This document shows, piece by piece, positions 57,454 through 64,000 of a DNA stretch of 64,000 nt. Under the pieces are notes generated by a model, which worked only from the letters and a program-made list of their open reading frames with translations, was not told the DNA's origin and did no database searches. Origin of the DNA: Methanooceanicella nereidis. GTDB lineage: Archaea > Halobacteriota > Methanocellia > Methanocellales > Methanocellaceae. How positions within the stretch are numbered: position 1 is the stretch's first letter; every line of letters begins with the position of its first letter. Where the stretch lies: NCBI RefSeq assembly GCF_021023085.1, contig NZ_PGCK01000002.1, forward strand, positions 248,001 to 312,000, given 5' to 3'. The position numbers and the translations under genes are program-made.

Positions 57454-57957
57454 TTACGACGGCATCATCACTTTGTCTATGACGTGTATCACACCGTTAT
57501 TTGTCATTATGTCAGCATTGGTGACTGTTGCGCCATCGACCATTACTTTGTCACCTATTACAGTGACCTTAAGCTCCTGGCCCTGGACGGTCTTAAGCGT
57601 CTTCATGTTCTTAATGTCGGCAGCGGTAAGCTTACCCGGCACTACATGGTAGGTCAGGATATTTTTAAGCTTAGGCTTGTCATTGACCAATGACTGCACG
57701 GTCCCTGCAGGCAGCTTATCAAAGGCGGCATCGGTCGGGGCGAATACGGTGAACGGTCCTTTTCCGCTTAACGTATCCTGAAGGTCCGCGGCCTTTACCG
57801 CTGTTATCAGCGTGTTGAATTGTCCAGAGTCCTGTGCGACCTGTACGATATTCTTATCAGCCATCATCTGGTTTGATGTCGCCAAAGCAGGAGAAGCGAA
57901 CACTGACACCATAGCAGCTAATAAAAGAACTGTTAGTAATTTTTTATATCCATCCAT
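57454..57957 (-). CDS. Secreted fasciclin (FAS1) domain protein
   Basis: 167 residues. A signal peptide (LLTVLLLAAMVSVFASPALA) is followed by a single complete FAS1 domain: NTLITAVKAADLQDTLSGKG, PFTVFAPTDAAFDKLPAGTV, ILTYHVVPGKLTAADIKNM and NGVIHVIDKVMMP. The protein is probably released or cell-wall attached and may mediate adhesion. The domain is closely similar to that of the membrane-anchored protein at 7860-9092, but there is no anchor here. Single gene with its own terminator. Confidence 0.93.
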   Translation of the reverse strand: MDGYKKLLTVLLLAAMVSVFASPALATSNQMMADKNIVQVAQDSGQFNTLITAVKAADLQDTLSGKGPFTVFAPTDAAFDKLPAGTVQSLVNDKPKLKNILTYHVVPGKLTAADIKNMKTLKTVQGQELKVTVIGDKVMVDGATVTNADIMTNNGVIHVIDKVMMPS

Positions 57958-58064
57958 CCTTTACACCATCAAGACAATATTATTTCAATTTTTTATAGAT
58001 TCGCAAAAGAACATAATTAATAAATCAGGTGTTAACCGCGTTTATACGGAAATCGCGAAAGGAT

Positions 58065-58088
58065 AAAAAAGGCATACGTAAGTATGCC
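58065..58088 (-). terminator. Terminator of the hisD-aspS operon (minus strand)
   Basis: On the minus strand GGCATAC / GTATGCC with loop TTAC is followed by TTTTTT. It lies 30 bases after the aspS stop at 58119. Confidence 0.8.
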
Positions 58089-58118
58089 CTATAAAAAAGA
58101 TAAATTAGTGCTGCCCGA

Positions 58119-59426
58119 TCAGGGCGTGAGCCTTACGCGGTCTCTCGGGAACAGCACGGCTTCCCTGACGTTGTTCAGGTTAAGCATGGTCTGCAATAGC
58201 CTCTCGGCTCCCAGTCCCCATCCTGCGTGAGGAGGCATGCCAAAACGGAACGCGTCAAGGTAGAACTTGAAGCTTTCAGGGTTGAGGTCCCTTGCCTCGA
58301 GATTCATGACAAGCTCATCGTGACGGTGCTCTCTCTGCGCCCCCGAGGAAAGTTCCATGCGCGGATGCATCAGGTCAAACGCCTTACAGACCGACGGATC
58401 CGAATCGCAAGACTGAGAGTAGAATGCCCTGATGCCTGTCGGCCAGTCCACGATGAAGTAGTGCTCCCCTATGGCCTGCCCGAGGTAATTCTCTGCCTGC
58501 GTTGTAAGGTCGTCGCCGTAATCCAGTTCAGCGCACTCAGGATCATTCTTGATGATGTCCATCGCTTCCTTATATTTAAGCCTCTTGAAGGGAGTTTTCG
58601 GGACCTGTAGATCGATGTTCAGCAGCTTTAGCTGTTTCTCGCAATTGTCCTTAACATACTGATAGACATATGCGATAGTATTTTCCAGTAATTCCATCGC
58701 GTCCTCATGAGTCGCGAATGAAAGCTCCACGTCGATGGATGTCGCCTCGTTAAGATGCTTACGTGTCGCATGCTCTTCGGCCCGGAATATCGGGCCTATC
58801 TCATATACGCGGTCCATTCCGGCAGCCATCATCATCTGCTTATAAAGCTGCGGGCTCTGGTTAAGGAAAGCCTCGCGCTCAAAATAGGATATGGGGAAAA
58901 GCGCAGTGCCGCCTTCCGTAGCGGTGGCCACGATCTTAGGGGTCGCTATCTCCAGGCAACCCTGCGAGCAGAGATAATCCCTGACGGCTTTTATCATATT
59001 GGACCTGATAATGAATACTGCGGTGACCTCCGGGCTCCTGATATCGATGAACCTGGCGTCAAGCCTTGTGTCAAGCTCCGCCGGGACCTTTCCAGTGGGA
59101 TCCAGCGGCAGCGGCGAATCCGCAAGCGATAATACCTCTATGCAGGATGGTATGAGCTCAAAGCCGCTAGGGGCTTTAGCCTCTGCTTTTACGGCCGCCG
59201 TGACAGAAACCACGGATTCGCGGCTTAAGCCTTTTAGCTTATCGACGACCTCTTTCGGGACTTTCTTCTTGGGCATCGTGACCTGCATAAGGCCTTCCCT
59301 GTCCCTGACTATTAAAAACGCTAAACCTCCGAAATCACGGATCTCGTGCACCCAGCCGTTAATAACGACCGTATCGCCGTTCATTTCCGGCTTTATGTCC
59401 TTAGAATAGTGAGTCCTCTTCATCAT
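58119..59426 (-). CDS. aspS: Aspartyl-tRNA synthetase, archaeal type
   Basis: 435 residues. An N-terminal OB-fold anticodon-binding domain ([20 protein letters not shown]) precedes the class II catalytic domain with motif 1 region [20 protein letters not shown], motif 2 ([20 protein letters not shown]) and motif 3 ([20 protein letters not shown]). It lacks the GAD insert of bacterial AspRS, so it is the archaeal/eukaryotic type. Trp in GWVHEIR and Lys in the KAPSGFE loop are, as I recall, features of the discriminating form that charges only tRNA-Asp; that is an inference. The start overlaps the hisD stop (TGATG), so it is translated from the same mRNA. Confidence 0.95.
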   Translation of the reverse strand: MMKRTHYSKDIKPEMNGDTVVINGWVHEIRDFGGLAFLIVRDREGLMQVTMPKKKVPKEVVDKLKGLSRESVVSVTAAVKAEAKAPSGFELIPSCIEVLSLADSPLPLDPTGKVPAELDTRLDARFIDIRSPEVTAVFIIRSNMIKAVRDYLCSQGCLEIATPKIVATATEGGTALFPISYFEREAFLNQSPQLYKQMMMAAGMDRVYEIGPIFRAEEHATRKHLNEATSIDVELSFATHEDAMELLENTIAYVYQYVKDNCEKQLKLLNIDLQVPKTPFKRLKYKEAMDIIKNDPECAELDYGDDLTTQAENYLGQAIGEHYFIVDWPTGIRAFYSQSCDSDPSVCKAFDLMHPRMELSSGAQREHRHDELVMNLEARDLNPESFKFYLDAFRFGMPPHAGWGLGAERLLQTMLNLNNVREAVLFPRDRVRLTP

Positions 59427-60694
59427 TCAAACCTCTTTGCCACCGATCTTGCGTGAGCGTCAAAACCCTCAATGTTGGCCAGCGCTATGATCGTATCCTT
59501 AATGCCCTCCAGCCCTTCGCGGTCAATGACCTGAATGCTCGTGGTCTTTATGAATTGCATCGTGTTCATGCCCGAGAACGTTTTCGCGTAGCCCCCGGTC
59601 GGCAGGACGTGATTGGCGCCGCTGGCGTAATCGCCCGCTGCAACTGGAGCATATTCTCCTACGTACACAGTGCCTGCGTTCTTTACTCTGTTAAGCACGG
59701 ACAGCGGGTCACGGACCATTATTTCCACGTGTTCCGGCGCTATAAAATTACATACTTCGGCCGCGGACTCCAGGTCCTTTACCACATATATGCCCTTGCT
59801 CGCTTTCTCTATTATCTCCTTTCGCGCCGCCTTAGCCGTCTGGACCGCGATCTCGTTCTCCACGGCATCCGCCAGAAGCCTGGACGTCGTAAGCAGTATC
59901 GACATGGCATTTACATCGTGCTCGCCCTGTGCGATCATGTCCGCAGCGATAAAGACCGGGTTAGCGCCTTCATCCGCGATGACGACGATCTCGCTAGGTC
60001 CGGCAGGCATATCGATCTCTACGGAGTCCCTCACGTACATTTTAGCGGCCGTGACGTATATGTTACCTGGCCCTACTATCTTTTCCACCTTAGGTATTGT
60101 CCCGGTACCATATGCCATTGCCGATATCGCCTGTACGCCGCCTACCTTGAATATCCGGTCGGCTCCCGCCATATCCAGGGCTGTCAGTGTGAGCGGGTGT
60201 ATCGACCCGTCCTTTCTTGGCGGTGTGCATGCGATGACCTCCGGGACTCCTGCCACCCTTGCCGGTATGACCAGCATGAGCGCCGAAGACGGGTATGAGC
60301 CCATCCCTCCGGGCACATATGCGCCTATGCGGGACAGCGGCGTATATTTTTGCCCCAGCCTTATGCCGGGGTAGATCTCCGTAAGCCACGTCTCAGTCGA
60401 TGGTAATTGCAAAGCGTGAAAAGCCTGAATATTTTCTATAGCAGCTTCCAGATGGCCTATTGTCTCATAGTCGATAAGCTCTTCGGCATTATAGATCTCA
60501 TCTTCCGTCACCTCTAAGCTCTCAATGTCTACGCCGTCAAATTGCTTTGTGTACTTTTTAACCGCAGCATCGCCGTTCGACCTGACATCGTCGGCGACCA
60601 GCTTCACGGAGCCCATCACTGACTCTATGCTGGTCCTGCGCTTAAAGAGCTCCTTCAGCACATCTTCATCTATGTTAGAAAGCTGCCTTATCAT
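59423..60694 (-). CDS. hisD: Histidinol dehydrogenase
   Basis: 423 residues from the ATG at 60694, with GGAGAGG five bases upstream; the open frame begins 27 codons earlier without a site. Conserved blocks include YVPGGMGSYPSSALMLVIPA, IFKVGGVQAISAMAYGTGTI, KIVGPGNIYVTAAKMYV, EIDMPAGPSEIVVIADEGA and the zinc-site segment AQGEHDVNAMSILL, with the catalytic EHVEIM segment near the C-terminus. The enzyme oxidises histidinol to histidine in two NAD steps, the last part of histidine synthesis. It is the first gene of a two-gene operon with aspS, an association without obvious metabolic reason. Confidence 0.97.
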   Translation of the reverse strand: MIRQLSNIDEDVLKELFKRRTSIESVMGSVKLVADDVRSNGDAAVKKYTKQFDGVDIESLEVTEDEIYNAEELIDYETIGHLEAAIENIQAFHALQLPSTETWLTEIYPGIRLGQKYTPLSRIGAYVPGGMGSYPSSALMLVIPARVAGVPEVIACTPPRKDGSIHPLTLTALDMAGADRIFKVGGVQAISAMAYGTGTIPKVEKIVGPGNIYVTAAKMYVRDSVEIDMPAGPSEIVVIADEGANPVFIAADMIAQGEHDVNAMSILLTTSRLLADAVENEIAVQTAKAARKEIIEKASKGIYVVKDLESAAEVCNFIAPEHVEIMVRDPLSVLNRVKNAGTVYVGEYAPVAAGDYASGANHVLPTGGYAKTFSGMNTMQFIKTTSIQVIDREGLEGIKDTIIALANIEGFDAHARSVAKRFE

Positions 60695-60875
60695 CCAGTC
60701 CTCTCCTGTTCGTACACCATGCCATCCCGGATGGCCACGGTGTATATTAGATACATTACATTTTTGCTTTTGCATAATACATCTAAATGTTCTTTAAACT
60801 TTGCGTTAAAAGACCATAAACCAAAAACTATTTTCTTTAATAACCAGATACAGAAGCAAAATTCGAAGGTATCTT

Positions 60876-61388
60876 ATGGAAGATCAGTGCCGGCAGGAAC
60901 TTAAAAAAAGAGAGGCCGAACCGGGAATAAACATCAGAAAAGCCGTGGGCAGCGATGCTGAAGAGATGTTCAGGCTTGAATGTTTGTGCTTTGACATAGA
61001 AGCGTTTTCGATCGAACAGCTAAGGTACCTCATCCATACGAGGACGTCAATACCTCTTGTCGCCGAATTTGACGAACATTTCGCCGGTTTCGTCATCGGG
61101 CTCACCAACAGGAACAGGGGCGGCATTTATGGCAGGATATACACTCTCGATGTAGACCCTGCATGCCGTGGAAAAGGAATCGGGATGGTCTTAATGTCCC
61201 GTGTCCTTGAAGAGCTGAAAAGGGCGGGATGTAAGAAATGCTTCCTGGAAGTAAAAGTGGAGAACAAGAGCGCTATATCATTATATAAAAAGCTGGGCTT
61301 CGAGGAAAAGGATACTATTTTAGACTATTATGCGAAAGGAGTCCACGCAATAAAGATGAAGAAGGACCTGAAAGAGCCTGGTCGTTGA
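60876..61388 (+). CDS. GNAT acetyltransferase, RimI-like
   Basis: 170 residues, ATG with GAAGGT four bases upstream. After a short charged N-terminus comes a full GNAT domain: IRKAVGSDAEEMFRLECLCF, IYTLDVDPACRGKGIGMVLM with the R-G-K-G-I-G acetyl-CoA loop, and CFLEVKVENKSAISLYKKLG as the substrate-side motif typical of RimI/Ard1-like N-terminal protein acetyltransferases. It may acetylate protein N-termini. Its last 74 bases overlap the 3' end of the convergent membrane gene. Confidence 0.88.
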   Translation: MEDQCRQELKKREAEPGINIRKAVGSDAEEMFRLECLCFDIEAFSIEQLRYLIHTRTSIPLVAEFDEHFAGFVIGLTNRNRGGIYGRIYTLDVDPACRGKGIGMVLMSRVLEELKRAGCKKCFLEVKVENKSAISLYKKLGFEEKDTILDYYAKGVHAIKMKKDLKEPGR

Positions 61389-61860
61389 ACATATACGTGA
61401 TGCACAGCGCGGCACAGGTCAGGTTAAGCGCTATTAACCCCACGGATATAAGATAAGACGATGATCCTATCAAAGAATACAACAAGGATACGTCTGTCCC
61501 GGGGGTATAGTTTAATGCATATAATGAAGTGCGCACTGCGATGAACAGCGTTACGGGGCCTGCATCGATTAATAAAGTCGCGAAGGCTAAAACTGTCGTC
61601 ATTGCCAGGCCTGCCATGTAAAGCAGTATCATGCCAGAATCATCTTTTATGGCTGTGTGCGTTGTGGAAGCATCCAGGCCGAAGTAATTAACGTATATGC
61701 CGTACACTTGCCCTTCAAACGCTTTTACGATAACGGCGTGAGCGCATTCGTGGACATAGCCATAGAGTATATTTGCCGCCCAGAGCGCCAGAACAAGGCA
61801 CATTACCTTAAAAATCACATGCGATGTAACTTCGACAGAGAGTGTATCCTTAAGAAGCAT
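61315..61860 (-). CDS. Membrane protein with HExxH motif, M50-like
   Basis: 181 residues with about five hydrophobic helices. In the first, ILYGYVHECAHAVIV carries HExxH inside a membrane helix, the layout of site-2 protease (M50) zinc peptidases; an Asp-containing segment near the end of helix 4 (PGTDVSLLYSLIGSSS) could supply the third ligand, but the usual LDG motif is absent, so activity is uncertain. A TTTATAAG box on the minus strand about 30 bases before the ATG suggests a leaderless transcript. The gene overlaps the convergent GNAT gene by 74 bases. Confidence 0.65.
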   Translation of the reverse strand: MLLKDTLSVEVTSHVIFKVMCLVLALWAANILYGYVHECAHAVIVKAFEGQVYGIYVNYFGLDASTTHTAIKDDSGMILLYMAGLAMTTVLAFATLLIDAGPVTLFIAVRTSLYALNYTPGTDVSLLYSLIGSSSYLISVGLIALNLTCAALCITYMFNDQALSGPSSSLLRGLLSHNSLK

Positions 61861-62037
61861 GTATTATGAAAAAATTAAATAAACTTATAAATCCTTTCTC
61901 CTGGATTTTGAAAATTTTTTTATAATTAACTGTGAATATGAAAATATTTTCCCAAGTAATAAATTTATAGTCTAATTATAAATAAATTAAAAAAGGAATG
62001 TTTTTATATTATGCTAGTTATACATTAATTGGTTGCT

Positions 62038-62589
62038 ATGGAAGCAGTTAAAAACCACCTATTATCGATGCTTCAGCAAGACGCCGGGAACGCGTGCACA
62101 TATTTCAAACGCAGGACAACGGGGATCATCTCGAACGTCCTCGGGGACTATTACATAACCCAGCACATGAGAACGTATATACTCAGGGCCAGCGGAATGA
62201 GGCTCGGTAAAGGCGTAAGGATCAGGGCCCCTATGCACGTGGAAAGGCCGGACCGGCTCACGATAGGCGAGTCATCGTTCATCAACAGGGAAGTTTACAT
62301 CGATAATACGGCAGCCCCGGTCCATATTGGTAAGAACGTCATAATAGGGTTCAGGACTTCGATAACCACATCCAGCCACGACCCAAGGTCAAGAGATATG
62401 GAAGGCAGGGCTATCACCATCGGCGACGATGTCTGGATAGGTGCCTGCGCCACGATATTGCCGGGAATAAAGATCGGCGACGGGGCGGTAGTAGCGGGCG
62501 GAGCTGTGATCACAAAGGACGTAGAGCCTTATACGATGGTAGGAGGAGTCCCGGCCAGGCCAATAAAAAGCCTAAGAGATGATCAGTAA
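62038..62589 (+). CDS. Left-handed beta-helix acetyltransferase (maltose/galactoside O-acetyltransferase type)
   Basis: 183 residues from the ATG at 62038; a TTG three codons earlier is less likely. Hexapeptide repeats are visible (ASGMRLGKGVRIRAPMHV, DRLTIGESSFINREV, VHIGKNVIIGFRTSI, ITIGDDVWIGACATILPGIK, IGDGAVVAGGAVITKD, TMVGGVPARPIKSL), with catalytic His in TTSSHDPR. Such enzymes O-acetylate sugars, often in surface polysaccharides. A TATA-like box about 30 bases upstream suggests a leaderless mRNA. The next gene starts within its stop codon (TAATG). Confidence 0.9.
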   Translation: MEAVKNHLLSMLQQDAGNACTYFKRRTTGIISNVLGDYYITQHMRTYILRASGMRLGKGVRIRAPMHVERPDRLTIGESSFINREVYIDNTAAPVHIGKNVIIGFRTSITTSSHDPRSRDMEGRAITIGDDVWIGACATILPGIKIGDGAVVAGGAVITKDVEPYTMVGGVPARPIKSLRDDQ

Positions 62590-63134
62590 TGAGCATGCTT
62601 GATAAAAACAATGTATTATTTACGGGCATCATCGCAATGGTGCTGATAAGCCTGGTCACAGGCATATATCTAATCTCATCAGCACCCGCCGAAACTGTGG
62701 AAGAGCGCAATACAGCCATGTTTATGTTCACTTCAGACATCGAAAAGAACATCACAGAAACCCCTGCCACGATCAAGGTGCCTTTCTATATAGAAAACCA
62801 TGAAGGAAGGGACATAGAGTATAGATATAGCATTGACCTTTTCCTTAAGGACGGATTCTTCCATCAGAGCCTTGACAAAAAGGACGCATGGACAGAGGAC
62901 CTGAACGTTGGGCAAATATTCAACGCAGCTTCCGGCAGCGTTTACGTGCGGGACGGGGAGATACAAAAAGTGGAATGTGAAGTGCCATTTTCATATGACG
63001 GCCTCTGGAAATACTCGAATATCACTTTGGGCGACGACGACTGGAAATACATGAACATCACCATAAAATTATACAAAGACGGCTCGGATGAGATCTACAG
63101 GTCCCTGAAGCTATGGGCGCTTAACAAGATATAA
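62589..63134 (+). CDS. Membrane-anchored DUF1616-like protein
   Basis: 181 residues, ATG overlapping the previous stop by one base. One N-terminal transmembrane helix (VLFTGIIAMVLISLVTGIYL) is followed by an outer beta-rich domain: TIKVPFYIENHEGRDIEYRY, YVRDGEIQKVECEVPF and MNITIKLYKDGSDEIYRSLK. This agrees with the DUF1616 type of archaeal membrane proteins often found near polysaccharide genes. Overlap with the acetyltransferase suggests a shared role in surface glycan metabolism, an inference. Confidence 0.65.
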   Translation: MSMLDKNNVLFTGIIAMVLISLVTGIYLISSAPAETVEERNTAMFMFTSDIEKNITETPATIKVPFYIENHEGRDIEYRYSIDLFLKDGFFHQSLDKKDAWTEDLNVGQIFNAASGSVYVRDGEIQKVECEVPFSYDGLWKYSNITLGDDDWKYMNITIKLYKDGSDEIYRSLKLWALNKI

Positions 63135-63224
63135 TGAGTTGAACGCTTCAAAATTGCCTGTTCCATTATGTATTTTTTCTAATTTTTATAGCCGCGATGA
63201 TTGTACAAAATAGTACAGGATTAA

Positions 63225-63421
63225 AACAACAAGCTCACAAAGGCAAACAAGGACCATTATCTTCCACCACAAAGCGCTCGAAGGCGAAAAAGGTCCACAA
63301 ATTTTTTTAAAGTATATGTTAATCTTCTAAAAAAGTCCTTTGTGTACCCTTGTGCCCGTTGAGCCCTTAGTGGTGGAAACTGGTGTACCCTTGTGCCCGT
63401 TGAGCGCTTTGTGGTTAACAA
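63225..63421. repeat. Inverted repeat of 41-43-bp units, second locus
   Basis: The left side (63225-63302) has CTCACAAAGGCAAACAAGG and CACCACAAAGCGCTCGAAGG units. The right side has two units in inverse orientation, beginning GTGTACCCTTGTGCCCGTTG at 63342 and 63383 (41-bp period) and containing GAGCGCTTTGTGGTTAACA. It is clearly the same repeat family as at 36347-36745 but more diverged. The 392-base gap 63135-63526 holds nothing else recognisable. Confidence 0.7.
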
Positions 63422-63526
63422 ATTAGAGAACTTCGAGCTCTTTGCGGGGAAATAGAGTGAATCAGATTGTAATACCAGAGGAAATAGTCTGAATACGTAT
63501 ATAGCGGATGTACTGATGTTCTTCAT

Positions 63527-64000
63527 TTAATTTTTATAACTTGTAAGCTTTTTCTTTGCCTGGCTTCGTACTGGCATATACCGGATCCGGTTCTCTGCCA
63601 TCTTGACCAGGGCGCCCAGCTTTCTTGCATCACTGTACTTCCTGAACATCAGCTCCGAGTTTACATAGTCCAGCTCGGAAGACATGTATTTCCATGCGAG
63701 CTCTATATCGCCGAAGTCCATTTGCCTTGACCTTATCACGCAGTTGAAACCGTCATAGGACCCGAATCCGGCATCCTCTTTTATCAGTTTTTCCTTCAGG
63801 GCATCCTCCCTTAATCCGGTGCCATGGTAAGGCGTCATAAGAGAAACGACGCTGCGGATGTTTATTTTTCTCGCATAGTCAAGATTCCGGGATACGCTGT
63901 CCCAGGTCTCTCCCGGAAAGCCCACAATATAAAATCCGGTAAGATCGATGTTATGCGACCTGCACACATCTATCATCCGTTCTATCTTTGGCACGGAACC
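63527..64000 (-). CDS. Radical SAM protein, C-terminal part (cut by window end)
   Basis: The frame is open to the right edge, so the N-terminus with the CxxxCxxC cluster motif lies beyond the window. The visible part of about 157 residues begins at the end of the TIM barrel: FYIVGFPGETWDSVSRNLDY is the GFPGET segment typical of B12-binding-domain radical SAM enzymes, followed by SLMTPYHGTGLREDALKEK and a helical C-terminus. Members act as methyltransferases or in other radical chemistry; the substrate cannot be told. The Ala/Arg-rich tail has no membrane segment. Confidence 0.8.
   Translation of the reverse strand, partial: GSVPKIERMIDVCRSHNIDLTGFYIVGFPGETWDSVSRNLDYARKINIRSVVSLMTPYHGTGLREDALKEKLIKEDAGFGSYDGFNCVIRSRQMDFGDIELAWKYMSSELDYVNSELMFRKYSDARKLGALVKMAENRIRYMPVRSQAKKKLTSYKN

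Overview
The window looks like chromosomal DNA of a methanogenic euryarchaeon. A Methanocellales or Methanosarcinales relative is my best guess, inferred from gene content rather than from any search. The signs are: a formylmethanofuran dehydrogenase D-type subunit (42.5 kb); a three-gene split glutamate synthase (51.4-54.7 kb); an archaeal-type aspartyl-tRNA synthetase; two tRNA genes without encoded CCA; archaeal TATA boxes with some apparently leaderless genes; bacterial-type gyrase; fasciclin-domain surface proteins; and sensor kinases whose phosphoacceptor box reads HDINN. There are no rRNA genes, CRISPR arrays, recognisable transposases or prophage modules.

Layout. 0-6.9 kb: two related HDINN-type histidine kinases (the first cut by the window edge), a QueG-like Fe-S protein, a dihydrolipoamide-dehydrogenase-like flavoprotein, a methyltransferase, a membrane protein and a GNAT acetyltransferase. 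7-15.5 kb: exported or membrane proteins (DUF4352 lipoprotein, fasciclin-TM protein, Cys-rich membrane protein), a DUF3795 protein, an M32 carboxypeptidase and a second QueG-like protein. 15.9-30.9 kb: glycogen debranching enzyme, flavodoxins, a large beta-propeller protein, GyrI-like and OsmC proteins, a CDF transporter fused to a NifX-like domain, a bacterial-style NAD-malic enzyme, a 7TM-PAS-HisKA_2 kinase, a toroid-fold protein and a PAS protein. 31-42 kb: an accessory stretch with tRNA-Ser, a MITE-like element, several inverted-repeat families, a Cys-cluster protein, an SprT protein, a TIM-barrel isomerase, two MFS transporters and a CPA2 antiporter. 42-54.7 kb: core metabolism and information genes (tRNA-Gly, FwdD-like/DUF362, an S4-methyltransferase, gyrB-gyrA, the glutamate synthase operon). 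54.8-64 kb: membrane proteins, aldo/keto reductase, a second fasciclin protein, hisD-aspS, GNAT, an M50-like protein, a LbH acetyltransferase with a small membrane partner, and a radical SAM protein cut by the right edge.

The most unusual content is non-coding. (1) Two copies (about 13.03-13.60 and 32.90-33.47 kb) of a roughly 566-bp, ORF-less, almost fully palindromic element with a conserved central loop. (2) A 280-bp GC-rich MITE-like element beside tRNA-Ser with perfect 8-bp terminal inverted repeats and a perfect 7-bp target duplication. (3) Inverted arrays of a 41-43-bp tandem repeat at 36.3 and 63.2 kb. (4) A second dispersed hairpin family at 32.7 and 40.1 kb. (5) Three near-identical 19-bp palindromes upstream of the glutamate synthase operon, which look like binding sites of an unidentified regulator.

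Notable proteins are a BECR-fold (toxin/RNase-like) candidate at 45.1-46.0 kb, a fasciclin protein with a PIN-like cytoplasmic tail, a transglutaminase-like domain lacking its cysteine, and an MFS gene whose start appears frameshifted. All family assignments were made by eye from translated sequence.
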